From Xylanibacter rodentium (GTDB lineage Bacteria > Bacteroidota > Bacteroidia > Bacteroidales > Bacteroidaceae): a stretch of DNA of 64,000 nt. Below are positions 52,826 through 60,807 of the stretch, one piece after another. A program made the translations under genes and the position numbers. The notes under the pieces were generated by a model. That model saw nothing but the letters and a program-made list of their open reading frames with translations. It was not told the origin of the DNA and did no database searches. How positions within the stretch are numbered: position 1 is the stretch's first letter; every line of letters begins with the position of its first letter. Location of the stretch: the NCBI RefSeq assembly GCF_013166575.1, contig NZ_JABKKE010000020.1, positions 1-64,000 of the forward strand. Reading direction: 5' to 3'.

Positions 52826-54001
52826 ATGTCAATACTGAAAAAAGCAATCAAAATCCTCTCAAGCCTTTTGCTCGGCGGCATTATCGGCATGACTATATCC
52901 ACTGCAGCCATAGTTCTATTCACCGATACCACCATTCAGGAATTCATCGGAAAACTCACAAGAATCGACATCACCGATGCCATTGTATCTGCATCGGTCG
53001 GGGTGCTCTGTTTTATTGTCTCCATCCCGATTCTAATTCTGCTGCACGAGGCCGGCCACCTTGTCTGCGGACTGCTTACAGGCTACAGATTTGTATCATT
53101 CCGGATATTCAATATCACGTTCATTAAGCACAACAACAGAATACGCATAAAGCGTTTCAGCGTAGCCGGAACCGGCGGCCAATGTCTGCTAACACCTCCC
53201 GACATGTCCGAAACCAAGATGCCCACGATGTTATACAATGCCGGAGGCATCATAGCCAACTTGTTGGCACTCTTTGCCGTCTTGCCCGCACTGTGGCTGC
53301 CGTCACACCCATTCGTCAAAGAGTTTGCAGTGATATTCATCATTACAGACATATTCATCATTCTCACAAATACCATTCCGATGAAAATCAACGGAATAGG
53401 CAACGACGGTCACAATATCCTCGCACTGCACAACAACACTAAAGGTAAGCGGGCATTGGCCCTGCAACTGCGGCTGAACGCCTTGCTACAAGAAGGTGTA
53501 CGCCCCAAAGACATGCCAAAGGAGCTGTTTGGCGAAGACAACGATACAGACTATTCCAATCCGATGGAAGTGGCCATCCCTATCGCCAATGCCTCGCGGC
53601 TGGTCGACGAGATGAAATGGCACGAGGCCCTGTCGGCTTTCGAAGAGCTATACTCACACAAAAGCGAGATTATCAAACTATATGCCGACGAAATCGCATG
53701 CGAACTCGTCTTCCTGTCACTGATTACCGGAAACACCGAAAAGGCTATACAACTATACAGTGACGAACTGAAGAAATACATCAGCGCCTATCGCAAGGTG
53801 ATGTCGTCAAAAGAACGGATACTATGCGCCATAGCACTCTTCATGGACCATGACGAGCCGAAAGCCCGCGACATATACGACAACCTCGTGAAACGCAAGG
53901 AGGCCTATCTGCTGCAGGGTGAAGTAAAGAGCGACCTGGCCATAATGGAAAATATGCTGGGCATCAGAACATCCGGTAATGAAGAGACAGAAACCACGTA
54001 G
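52826..54001 (+). CDS. M50-type membrane zinc metalloprotease
   Basis: The product is 391 residues, starting at MSILKKAIKILSSLLLGG; upstream codons of the frame fall in the terminator region. Four to five membrane segments are seen (ILSSLLLGGIIGMTISTAAIVL; VGVLCFIVSIPILILLHEAGH; MLYNAGGIIANLLALFAVL; FAVIFIITDIFIILTNTIP, each partly). The zinc motif HEAGH is at about 74-78, and an NxxPxxxxxGxxDG-like NTIPMKINGIGNDG (about 182-195) offers the third ligand Asp. The C-terminal 180 residues are cytoplasmic, helical and TPR-like. It probably cleaves membrane or signal proteins in the bilayer. Substrate unknown; no anti-sigma gene is adjacent. Confidence 0.75.
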   Translation: MSILKKAIKILSSLLLGGIIGMTISTAAIVLFTDTTIQEFIGKLTRIDITDAIVSASVGVLCFIVSIPILILLHEAGHLVCGLLTGYRFVSFRIFNITFIKHNNRIRIKRFSVAGTGGQCLLTPPDMSETKMPTMLYNAGGIIANLLALFAVLPALWLPSHPFVKEFAVIFIITDIFIILTNTIPMKINGIGNDGHNILALHNNTKGKRALALQLRLNALLQEGVRPKDMPKELFGEDNDTDYSNPMEVAIPIANASRLVDEMKWHEALSAFEELYSHKSEIIKLYADEIACELVFLSLITGNTEKAIQLYSDELKKYISAYRKVMSSKERILCAIALFMDHDEPKARDIYDNLVKRKEAYLLQGEVKSDLAIMENMLGIRTSGNEETETT

Positions 54002-54268
54002 CAAATCCATCCCGACGCTTTGAAACCATGTTATGGAAATCGTAAATCTATAACAGCATGATCTTTTTACCTATATGGCAATGGTGCCAATCCCTTTCCA
54101 GTGGCCCTATTGGCGTCGGAAAGCAGCAAAATGTTATTTTGCATGATCCATAAACAAAGCCCAGCCATAAATGAACAGAAAGACAGAACATTATGGATAT
54201 GACAGTCCAATCGGATATCCATCATTTTATAAAATGGGCAACTGCAAAAAGAGTCAAAACTCTAAACG
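54002..54268. other. Intergenic stretch before the tRNA genes
   Basis: No convincing gene is present. A short hairpin (AGAGTCAAAACTCT, 54251-54264) and the tRNA-Phe terminator next to it are the only structured features I see. A 61-codon frame crossing the tRNA is spurious. Confidence 0.5.
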
Positions 54269-54312
54269 AAAAAATCGCGAATAATCTATTCTTAGATTAT
54301 TCACGATTTTTT
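54269..54312 (-). terminator. Terminator of tRNA-Phe
   Basis: AAAAAATCGCGAATAATCTA (from 54269) pairs with TAGATTATTCACGATTTTTT (to 54312) with one mismatch; on the minus strand the stem ends in a T6 run. It lies 4 bp from the 3' end of the tRNA. Confidence 0.85.
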
Positions 54313-54316
54313 AATG

Positions 54317-54389
54317 TGGTGCCACCAGGAATCGAACCGGGGACACAAGGATTTTCAGTCCTTTGCTCTACCAACTGAGCTATGGCACC
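54317..54389 (-). tRNA. tRNA-Phe (GAA)
   Basis: It is 73 nt on the minus strand. The acceptor arms GGTGCCA/TGGCACC and the D-arm AGCTCAGTTGGTAGAGC are present. The anticodon loop CTGAAAA gives GAA, and the T-arm is GGTTCGATTCC. The 3' CCA is not encoded, as the discriminator A is followed by CAC. Confidence 0.97.
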
Positions 54390-54415
54390 AACTGCACTTT
54401 TGCTATTTGCGAGTG

Positions 54416-54447
54416 CAAAGGTAGGTGTTTTTTATGGAATCTGCAAA
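54416..54447 (-). promoter_or_regulatory. Promoter of tRNA-Phe
   Basis: On the minus strand TTTG (54447-54444), a 20-nt spacer and TACCTTTG (54423-54416) give a full consensus match, about 27 bp upstream of the tRNA. Confidence 0.8.
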
Positions 54448-54461
54448 TTTTTCTCTAAAAA

Positions 54462-54495
54462 TTTGCATTAGTTTCAAAAAAAAGCCGTAACTTTG
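54462..54495 (+). promoter_or_regulatory. Promoter of tRNA-Pro
   Basis: TTTG (54462-54465) and TAACTTTG (54488-54495) are 22 nt apart, slightly above the usual 19-21. The -7 box is within GTAACTTTGC (54487-54496), the same 10 bp as the ICE attachment core, so this is also a possible integration target. Confidence 0.7.
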
Positions 54496-54513
54496 CACTC
54501 GCTTTTAGGAAAT

Positions 54514-54589
54514 CGGGATGTAGCGCAGTTGGTAGCGCACTACGTTCGGGACGTAGGGGTCGGGCGTTCGAGTCGCCTCATCCCGACCA
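54514..54589 (+). tRNA. tRNA-Pro (CGG)
   Basis: The sequence starts CGGGATG, has the D-arm GCGCAGTTGGTAGCGC, anticodon loop TTCGGGA (anticodon CGG), T-arm GCGTTCGAGTCGC and 3' arm CATCCCG followed by an encoded ACCA. The C1-G72 pair is typical for bacterial tRNA-Pro. Confidence 0.96.
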
Positions 54590-54593
54590 AAAG

Positions 54594-54625
54594 AAAAAGA
54601 GGATTGATTTTTCAATCCTCTTTTT
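54594..54625 (+). terminator. Terminator of tRNA-Pro
   Basis: AAAAAGAGGATTGA (54594-54607) and TCAATCCTCTTTTT (54612-54625) form a 14-bp stem with a TTTT loop, ending in a T6 run, 5 bp after the tRNA. Confidence 0.9.
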
Positions 54626-54748
54626 TGTAACTGCAAAATGAGATTCAGAGGCATTGGATTTTGGGATGCCCTATCTTTTTTTTGGGGGGCTGCGAATACT
54701 TGACTTTACTGTTTGCATCCATTATACAACCAATAGAAACAGAGCGGA

Positions 54749-56008
54749 TCAATGAATCATCCTCCACCCCAAGTGCCATACCCTGAAAAACGGTTCACAT
54801 AGAGCATGTTCGGGATAGCCGCGCACCAATCCTGCAATACGCTTCAGTTTCCATATACCATGTTTTATTGTGCCGCCATTTTTCAATGCCATACAACGCA
54901 TATCGTATTGTCCGAAGTTGCCACCTCGCATTATTTCATCCAGTAACCTCCGCCCCTCCTTCTCGTTCGGCTCACATATATAATAGCGAGAAGACATTGC
55001 AAAAACTTCATGCAGCACCCACATCACAGCAGCCGCAAATTTTGCCACGCCAAAAGATTTCAGCGTATGCATCACTTCTTCCTTTGACATGCAGTTCTTG
55101 CCTATTCCCTCAGCCAACAGTTCATTAAACTGAGTATTATTACTATCCATGCAGTCATTATGCCATGCCATCAACACAAAGTAATAGTCCATCAGTTGGC
55201 GCAATCCCAATCCTGTCTCAAAATAATGCGAAAACAGATGGCACATATGATACACCACATTAACCGATGCTGTAGGAACGGAAAAGCCCATACATGTCCT
55301 ATTCTTCACGCATTCATCCATGTTGAATGCAAACCAACGCTGCAAACGGATATTTCTTAACGGAGAATACATAAACGCAGGCCTATAGTGCACCTCTATA
55401 TGCGTCCCGTCAACAGATGGGGCCTCTATGTGATGGTAACAAATCTTCACCCTCTTACCTGCAGCCGACTGACGGTACTGGTTTCTGACATATCGAATCA
55501 CGTCTCTACAACCATAGCATGATACAGATTTTGCATCGTTTTCTACCACCATACCTTTAATGGAATTTTCAGAACACATGCCAGCCTCCGTCCCTGCATC
55601 TCTCATAAAACGAGAACTCACCCACAAGTCTATATCACCGGGATTACGTCTATATCTTATATTCTCAGAATAATTCAGCAGATTGCCTTGTCCTTTAAGT
55701 ACACAACACCCGAAACCATCGTTTTCAATCTGTGCAGTCAGTTCACGACATTGCATATTCAACTTTTGGTTCAGTGTTTCTATCCTAACGGCATACCCAT
55801 ACCATTTCATCCATAAATCCAATGGACAAGACTCCCCCAAACCATACAATTTCTCTACACCGGAAAAGCAGACTCCCAACAACGCCTGCCGTTTGCAGAA
55901 GATGAACATCCGTTGCCAATCGTTGTCGGATAAAGACCGTGACAACATCTTCCTCTCCCCTATAGCTATTTGCAACAGTTCAAAATAAATATTCGCCATA
56001 TCTAACAT
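54749..56008 (-). CDS. Nucleotidyltransferase-like protein (NTP_transf_5 type)
   Basis: The product is 419 residues (a start three codons later, MANIYFELL, is equally likely). The central CVLKGQGNLLNYSENIRYR and NPGDIDLWVS motifs supply the G and DxD-like acidic residues of the uncharacterised nucleotidyltransferase family PF14907. Later motifs are IEAPSVDGTHIEVHYRPAF and VVYHMCHLFSHYFETGLGLRQLMDYY. These families often accompany surface polysaccharide or peptide modification, but no such neighbours are seen. Substrate unknown. Confidence 0.75.
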   Translation of the reverse strand: MLDMANIYFELLQIAIGERKMLSRSLSDNDWQRMFIFCKRQALLGVCFSGVEKLYGLGESCPLDLWMKWYGYAVRIETLNQKLNMQCRELTAQIENDGFGCCVLKGQGNLLNYSENIRYRRNPGDIDLWVSSRFMRDAGTEAGMCSENSIKGMVVENDAKSVSCYGCRDVIRYVRNQYRQSAAGKRVKICYHHIEAPSVDGTHIEVHYRPAFMYSPLRNIRLQRWFAFNMDECVKNRTCMGFSVPTASVNVVYHMCHLFSHYFETGLGLRQLMDYYFVLMAWHNDCMDSNNTQFNELLAEGIGKNCMSKEEVMHTLKSFGVAKFAAAVMWVLHEVFAMSSRYYICEPNEKEGRRLLDEIMRGGNFGQYDMRCMALKNGGTIKHGIWKLKRIAGLVRGYPEHALCEPFFRVWHLGWRMIH

Positions 56009-56492
56009 TAATGCTGGCCATAAATATACATACTCAAAAGAAGCTACGGAAAGGCGAATCCATCCATATGTGAGTTCGACAAAACAGCATTATGGAATTC
56101 CGATAATCACGAACTTCTCGGTTACTTTGCGGTAAACAAAAAGTCTATATAGAACTCAATGGTTACCAAATACAAAGTTACGATTTTTCTTGTGTTACTG
56201 GCAACTTCTGCAAAGTTTTTGATATCCATATTCAAAATAAGCATTTATCAACCATAAAAAGCGTTTTCAAGAACACAAAAAATAAGAATTTATACTAATT
56301 ACTCAATCCTGACACATATATTGAGGAATGTAATAACTATATTTGCAGAAGAGAATGCCGTTTTTATCAAACATGGTGGATAAGAATACCATTTAACAAC
56401 TTTGGCATTCCGGAAAAATGCAAAATAAAACAGAATTAAAAACGTAGACGACATACGGAAAGGAGACAAACAATAACTGAAAGGAGGTAAAC
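56009..56492. other. AT-rich intergenic region between divergent genes
   Basis: There are 484 bp without a convincing gene. A plus-strand -7-like box TATATTTG is at 56338-56345 and a minus-strand promoter at 56173-56204. An Shine-Dalgarno AAAGGAGG lies 8-9 bp before the next gene's ATG, uncommonly strong for this phylum. Confidence 0.5.
56173..56204 (-). promoter_or_regulatory. Possible promoter of the nucleotidyltransferase gene
   Basis: On the minus strand TAACTTTG (56180-56173) has TTGC (56204-56201) 20 nt upstream. The -7 box is consensus, the -33 weak. The leader would be about 160 nt. Confidence 0.4.
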
Positions 56493-57092
56493 ATGAACGA
56501 GACAAGAAAAATAGAAAAAAGAAAAATGATGGGGCCTATCACTATATTGATGGCCATGACAGCCGTAATGATGATAGTTGCGGCCATAATAATGGCGTCG
56601 TGCACCACCGTAGACAGTACTGTAGGATATACGACAGGGCAAAATAACGAAACTGCGGAAAAGACGGCAGAGGATGTATCAGTGACAACATCAGGCAAAT
56701 CCGTATGGATGGCTGACACCACAGCCGTCCGCAACTATACAATCAACGTGCAAACAGCCTACACCGCACGAGGACGTATGATTTCACTCACAGGCATATA
56801 TGAGCTGAAAGTGGACGGCAACAACGTCGTGTCGTATCTGCCATACTTCGGACGTGCCTACCGCACAACATTCGGTATAGGCAGTCCGCTCGATTTCCAA
56901 AGTCAGACAATGAACTACAGACAGGAACGCACCAAAAAGAACATCACACGCATCGACTTCGATACAAGAAATGAAGATGACCGTATACACTATCACATCG
57001 AGGTAACCGACGACGGCCATGCCACTATCGACGTGACAAGCATGTACCGCGAACGAATCAGATTTGACGGCGACATGGAAATCAACTTATAG
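56493..57092 (+). CDS. DUF4251 lipoprotein
   Basis: The product is 199 residues. A basic N-terminus and a long hydrophobic stretch (ILMAMTAVMMIVAAIIMASC) end in a lipobox Cys near 39. The mature part has the DUF4251 core: MISLTGIYELKVDGNNVVSYLPYFGRAY, given here as ISLTGIYELKVDGNNV and SYLPYFGRAY, and LDFQSQTMNYRQ. DUF4251 proteins are envelope proteins of Bacteroidota with unknown role. A GGAGG Shine-Dalgarno precedes the ATG. Confidence 0.82.
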   Translation: MNETRKIEKRKMMGPITILMAMTAVMMIVAAIIMASCTTVDSTVGYTTGQNNETAEKTAEDVSVTTSGKSVWMADTTAVRNYTINVQTAYTARGRMISLTGIYELKVDGNNVVSYLPYFGRAYRTTFGIGSPLDFQSQTMNYRQERTKKNITRIDFDTRNEDDRIHYHIEVTDDGHATIDVTSMYRERIRFDGDMEINL

Positions 57093-57211
57093 CAGGATAT
57101 AATAACGACACAACATCAGGCCAGTTGCCAATATGTATATAAAATAAGGGAAAGCACCAGGCTGAAACGTATTCTAATCATAGCAAACAATTTAAAAACA
57201 CGGATTAGAAA

Positions 57212-58792
57212 ATGAACATCAGAGACATCTGCATTGCCGCCCTTATGACAACGGCAATCGCTACAGCTAACGGGAATGCCATGGCAGGCAACATTAAAAC
57301 ATACCGGTCTGGACCGGTGAACATAACGGTTGAAGAACCGGAAATACCGGCACTCAGCGTGTCGATAACAGACTTCGGAGCCAAAGGCGACGGACTTACA
57401 CTATGTACCGACGCCTTTGCTAAAGCAATAGCCAGCCTCTCTGAACGAGGCGGAGGCACACTCAGAGTCCCCCACGGTGTGTGGCTCACAGGTCCAATCG
57501 TCATGAAAAGTCACATACGCCTGCAATTAGACGATATGGCCGTGATAAAATTTGACCCGCGCCTCAGTCTGTACAAATCGCTTGGCGAACTCTTCGGCTC
57601 CAATGAAGAGACAGGAAACGGTGGAAGCGAGCACCGCCAGTCACCACTATGCGCATACGGCGCCACCGACATCGAGATATGCGGACATGGCATCATAGAT
57701 GGTGCGGGCGAGCATTGGCGTCCATTCAAGCGCAACAACGCCACCACACACGAATGGCGCGACAGGACATCCCGCGAAGGAGTGATGAACGCCAAAGAGG
57801 ACCGCTGGTATCCTATGACGCCCGACGAGCAGGAATACGCCCGTCAACGCGTAGGCGAAGAAACCGGCCAATGGAAAGAATACAAGGACATGGTACGTCC
57901 GGAGCTGCTGCACTTCATACGCTGCAGCCGCATAAGATTGGATGGGGTAACGTTCCAGAATTCACCGATGTGGAATCTGCGGCCGGAATTATGCGACAAT
58001 ATCACCATAAAAGGATGTACCGTACGCAACGACCATAACGCAGCCAACGGTGACGGTATTGACCTCGAATCATGCCGCAACGTCTACCTGTCACGCTGCG
58101 TGTTCGATGTGGGTGACGACGGCATTTGTCTGAAGTCGGGACGAGACGAGGCCGGACGCCGCCGCGGAGTTCCAACACGCGATGTCATCATCGACAGCTG
58201 CGTGGTGTATCATGCCCACGGCGGATTTGTAGTAGGCAGCGAGATGTCTGGCGGCGTACGCCGCGTGAGCGTGAGCGACTGTCTGTTTATGGGAACCGAC
58301 AACGGACTGCGATTCAAGAGCAACCGCGACCGCGGAGGCATAGTTGACAGTATCTTTGCCCGCAACATCTACATGGAACGTATCAAGAACGAAGGAATAC
58401 TCTTCGACATGTATTACTTCAAGCCATCCGAGGGCCGCGCATTCCTCAAGGACATGCACAACTACAAGGTAAGTGATGTGCCCACCGTGGACGAGACGAC
58501 GCCCACGTTCTGCAACATATTCATCGAGAATATAACGTGTGCCGGAGCCGACCGCGCCATCTACATGGACGGACTGCCTGAGCGGCCAATCGACGGCATA
58601 ACCATCAGCGGGTTCCACGCCACTGCCACAAACCCGTCGCTCATATCAGAGGGAACAAACATCACCCTCAGCGGCATCACCATCACCGACAAGGCCACCG
58701 GCGGCTCGCTCTATCTGCACAACACAAAGGGTGTGGACGTGAGCAACGACGGCGGACGGACGAAGATAGAACGCTTCGGGAGCAGGAAATAG
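57212..58792 (+). CDS. GH28 family glycosidase (polygalacturonase-like)
   Basis: The product is 526 residues. A signal peptide (about 1-24, ending GNAMA) is followed by the N-terminal SITDFGAKGDGLTLCTDAF. The parallel beta-helix has GH28 catalytic signatures: NGDGIDLES (about 277), VGDDGICLKSG (about 299), HGGFVVGSEMSGG (about 334) and RFKSNRDRGG (about 366). It probably hydrolyses galacturonic acid or related bonds of plant pectin in the periplasm. The usual PUL partners (SusC/SusD) are absent from the window, so it looks like a stand-alone gene. Confidence 0.92.
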   Translation: MNIRDICIAALMTTAIATANGNAMAGNIKTYRSGPVNITVEEPEIPALSVSITDFGAKGDGLTLCTDAFAKAIASLSERGGGTLRVPHGVWLTGPIVMKSHIRLQLDDMAVIKFDPRLSLYKSLGELFGSNEETGNGGSEHRQSPLCAYGATDIEICGHGIIDGAGEHWRPFKRNNATTHEWRDRTSREGVMNAKEDRWYPMTPDEQEYARQRVGEETGQWKEYKDMVRPELLHFIRCSRIRLDGVTFQNSPMWNLRPELCDNITIKGCTVRNDHNAANGDGIDLESCRNVYLSRCVFDVGDDGICLKSGRDEAGRRRGVPTRDVIIDSCVVYHAHGGFVVGSEMSGGVRRVSVSDCLFMGTDNGLRFKSNRDRGGIVDSIFARNIYMERIKNEGILFDMYYFKPSEGRAFLKDMHNYKVSDVPTVDETTPTFCNIFIENITCAGADRAIYMDGLPERPIDGITISGFHATATNPSLISEGTNITLSGITITDKATGGSLYLHNTKGVDVSNDGGRTKIERFGSRK

Positions 58793-58846
58793 ACTTCTAC
58801 GTATACGCACATACAGTCTATGAAGACGACACAGCCGCTACGGTTC

Positions 58847-58893
58847 ATTTTTAAGACGTTATAGGATTTTCATCACTGTAACGTCTCAAAAAT
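58847..58893. repeat. Inverted repeat after the GH28 gene
   Basis: ATTTTTAAGACGTTA (58847-58861) and TAACGTCTCAAAAAT (58879-58893) are complementary with one mismatch. No clear T-tract follows on the plus strand. It may terminate transcription or be a protein site. Confidence 0.45.
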
Positions 58894-59085
58894 GATACGT
58901 TACTAAGAGTATGTAGATTATAAAAAAACGCCTATTCAGTATGCTATAATGCCCAAATTGAAAAATCCTCTAAGCAAAATCACCACCAACACGATTTTTT
59001 GTCTTCAAAAAGCCATATAACAACAGCCACATAACAAAAAAATCGCTATATTTGCAATCGGAATATAATATATGGAGGGAACGAC

Positions 59086-59331
59086 ATGACACTTATGCAA
59101 ATCAACGCCGAAATATACCGCAGTCTCGGCGCGATAGCCGAAGACGAGGGTCTGATGAAGCGGGCCGCCAAATACCTGAAAAAGCTGGCCACTCAAAAGG
59201 AAGACGACACTCTGATGACCAAAGAGGAATTCTTTGCAAGGATAGACGAGTCGCTGCAACAGGCAAAGGAGGGGAAAGTGAAGACATTCACCGATATTGA
59301 AGAAATGAATGCTTGGCTTGACAGCTTATGA
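59086..59331 (+). CDS. Antitoxin-like protein of a RelBE/ParDE-type pair
   Basis: The product is 81 residues. The first part is helical (MQINAEIYRSLGAIAEDEG), the C-terminal part MTKEEFFARIDESLQQAKEG then FTDIEEMNAWLDSL resembles the toxin-wrapping tail of Bacteroidota RelB-like antitoxins. Its stop overlaps the next start (ATGA), typical for toxin-antitoxin operons. A -7-like TATATTTG lies at 59047-59054. The partner toxin is truncated, so it is now an orphan. Confidence 0.65.
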   Translation: MTLMQINAEIYRSLGAIAEDEGLMKRAAKYLKKLATQKEDDTLMTKEEFFARIDESLQQAKEGKVKTFTDIEEMNAWLDSL

Positions 59332-59459
59332 AAACCATGTATGAAATAAGCTATACCGACAAGGCCGAGAGCGATTTGAAGAAGCTGAAACGCAGTGAGC
59401 CTTCCGCATTAAACAAGGCTGTACGTAATTTTTTGATATTTACGTACAGCCTTTTCTGA
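59328..59459 (+). pseudogene. Truncated RelE/ParE-type toxin
   Basis: The frame opens MYEISYTDKAESDLKKLKRSE, matching the beginning of RelE/YoeB-like toxins (about 85-95 residues when complete). After residue 33 it enters a terminator hairpin and stops at residue 43, so the conserved catalytic half is lost. The overlap with the antitoxin is retained. The loss is seen in sequence; that the ancestor was a toxin is a homology inference. Confidence 0.65.
59415..59453. terminator. Bidirectional terminator inside the toxin remnant
   Basis: AAGGCTGTACGTAA (59415-59428) and TTACGTACAGCCTT (59440-59453) form a perfect 14-bp stem with an 11-nt loop; plus-strand T run TTTTCT follows. It probably serves both the antitoxin transcript and the convergent repeat-protein gene. 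Confidence 0.75.
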
Positions 59460-59504
59460 CTGCAATGCCTATGTCCGCACAACAGTCATTCACAAAAAAC
59501 AGGT

Positions 59505-60803
59505 TTAAGGAACGACAACCTTACCTAAAGGAATGCCTTTCCAACTTATTGCATATACCCCTGAAGACAGTTTTATGTCGCTACGGCCAACGGGAACCGT
59601 ATCGCTATATGCTGACATGCCGGTCAAAGAGACGATTTGAAGCAAGCCGCTTTCAGACGCCTCGACCTCCAATGCGCCATTCCTTGTACGCAATATGCAG
59701 CCGTCTGTCTTGCAACCGGATACCGCTGAAGACATTGCAACAGTACACGAAATGTCCATCATACCCGATACTTCCGACGCATGATGGACAAGTACATAAG
59801 TAATGTCCGAGGTAGCACGCATACCAAACGTAACCTTTCCATCCGCTTCATTGTGTGCTTGAACTTTTATCCTACTTCCGTCAGAGGCATATATATCTAC
59901 ATCGCACATCGGACTTACAGTCCACACAAGACTATCGCCTGCAGCCGCATGCATACGGAACCCGCTGACATATCCCGCTCCAGGTGCATCGAATGTAACG
60001 ACTTTACCATTGTCAAGGTCGATAAAGTCCGGCTTTACCGGTACTGTCATCAGAAATTCATCCGACAACACCGCCTGAGTAGACCGGCCAGTCATGTCGT
60101 AAGCCTCAATGCCGAAGAATACATTGTCATCACAATACACCGTTTCCTTTTCTGCATCAAATCGGTAGTCGGAAGGAATCTCATTGGGCACGACATCTTT
60201 CACGTCTATCCATAAGTCTGATATGACAAGGGGATTTCCCGGTTCCACTTCCACATACACACGCGGCCCCCTGTTGAACCAATATGCATATGAGGATATT
60301 GCATTGTCAGCCGGTAAGGTGTCAGGCACTACAAAGAAGCTGACACGAGGGTCACTCCACATTCCTTGACTGTCGTTCACCCTAAGCGTAAGTCTGTGCA
60401 GACCGGCACGTAGTGATTTGAGGTCCAAATCCAATGCTGCCGCGCCTCCGACAACACTGCCTTTCTTTCTATTGGCGAAATCATCATCTATCCACATTTC
60501 ATATCCTGCCGCAGCATTACCGGCAAGCGAACGCCCGGTACGCAGAAAGTAGCGCGTCAACGGCACGCTCCAACGCCCCTCGCTGTCAGCCGCCCGGAAG
60601 CTCAATGTATGCAGTCCTTCGCCAAGCTCCGACATATCCAAATAGGCCTGCCATGTTCCGGTCGTAGCCGCTGTTCTCCTACTGTCAAACTGCCGGTCTG
60701 TCCAGTATTCGCACATCCGTACCGCGACATCCTGCGCTACAGAATACTGCACTGTCGACAGTCCACTGACAGCAAGAAACATAATTTTTACCAGTCTCTT
60801 CAT
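59505..60803 (-). CDS. Exported repeat protein with C-terminal sorting-like domain
   Basis: The product is 432 residues, starting at MKRLVKIMFLAVSGLS; the signal peptide ends near VAQD. Three related units of about 70-75 residues repeat: EYWTDRQFDSRR with GLHTLSFRAADSEGRWS, YEMWIDDDFANRK with GLHRLTLRVNDSQGMWS, and YAYWFNRGPRVYVEV. A C-terminal segment (LLQIVSLTGMSAYSDT, then SGVYAISWKG) resembles the T9SS type A sorting domain. It is a probable surface or secreted protein. It shares an operon with the next gene upstream (4 bp apart). Function unknown. Confidence 0.7.
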   Translation of the reverse strand: MKRLVKIMFLAVSGLSTVQYSVAQDVAVRMCEYWTDRQFDSRRTAATTGTWQAYLDMSELGEGLHTLSFRAADSEGRWSVPLTRYFLRTGRSLAGNAAAGYEMWIDDDFANRKKGSVVGGAAALDLDLKSLRAGLHRLTLRVNDSQGMWSDPRVSFFVVPDTLPADNAISSYAYWFNRGPRVYVEVEPGNPLVISDLWIDVKDVVPNEIPSDYRFDAEKETVYCDDNVFFGIEAYDMTGRSTQAVLSDEFLMTVPVKPDFIDLDNGKVVTFDAPGAGYVSGFRMHAAAGDSLVWTVSPMCDVDIYASDGSRIKVQAHNEADGKVTFGMRATSDITYVLVHHASEVSGMMDISCTVAMSSAVSGCKTDGCILRTRNGALEVEASESGLLQIVSLTGMSAYSDTVPVGRSDIKLSSGVYAISWKGIPLGKVVVP

Positions 60804-60807
60804 AGTC

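Noticed and set aside
54193..54378. 61-codon frame across the tRNA-Phe region
   Set aside because: Its second half is the reverse complement of a tRNA, so it is an artefact.
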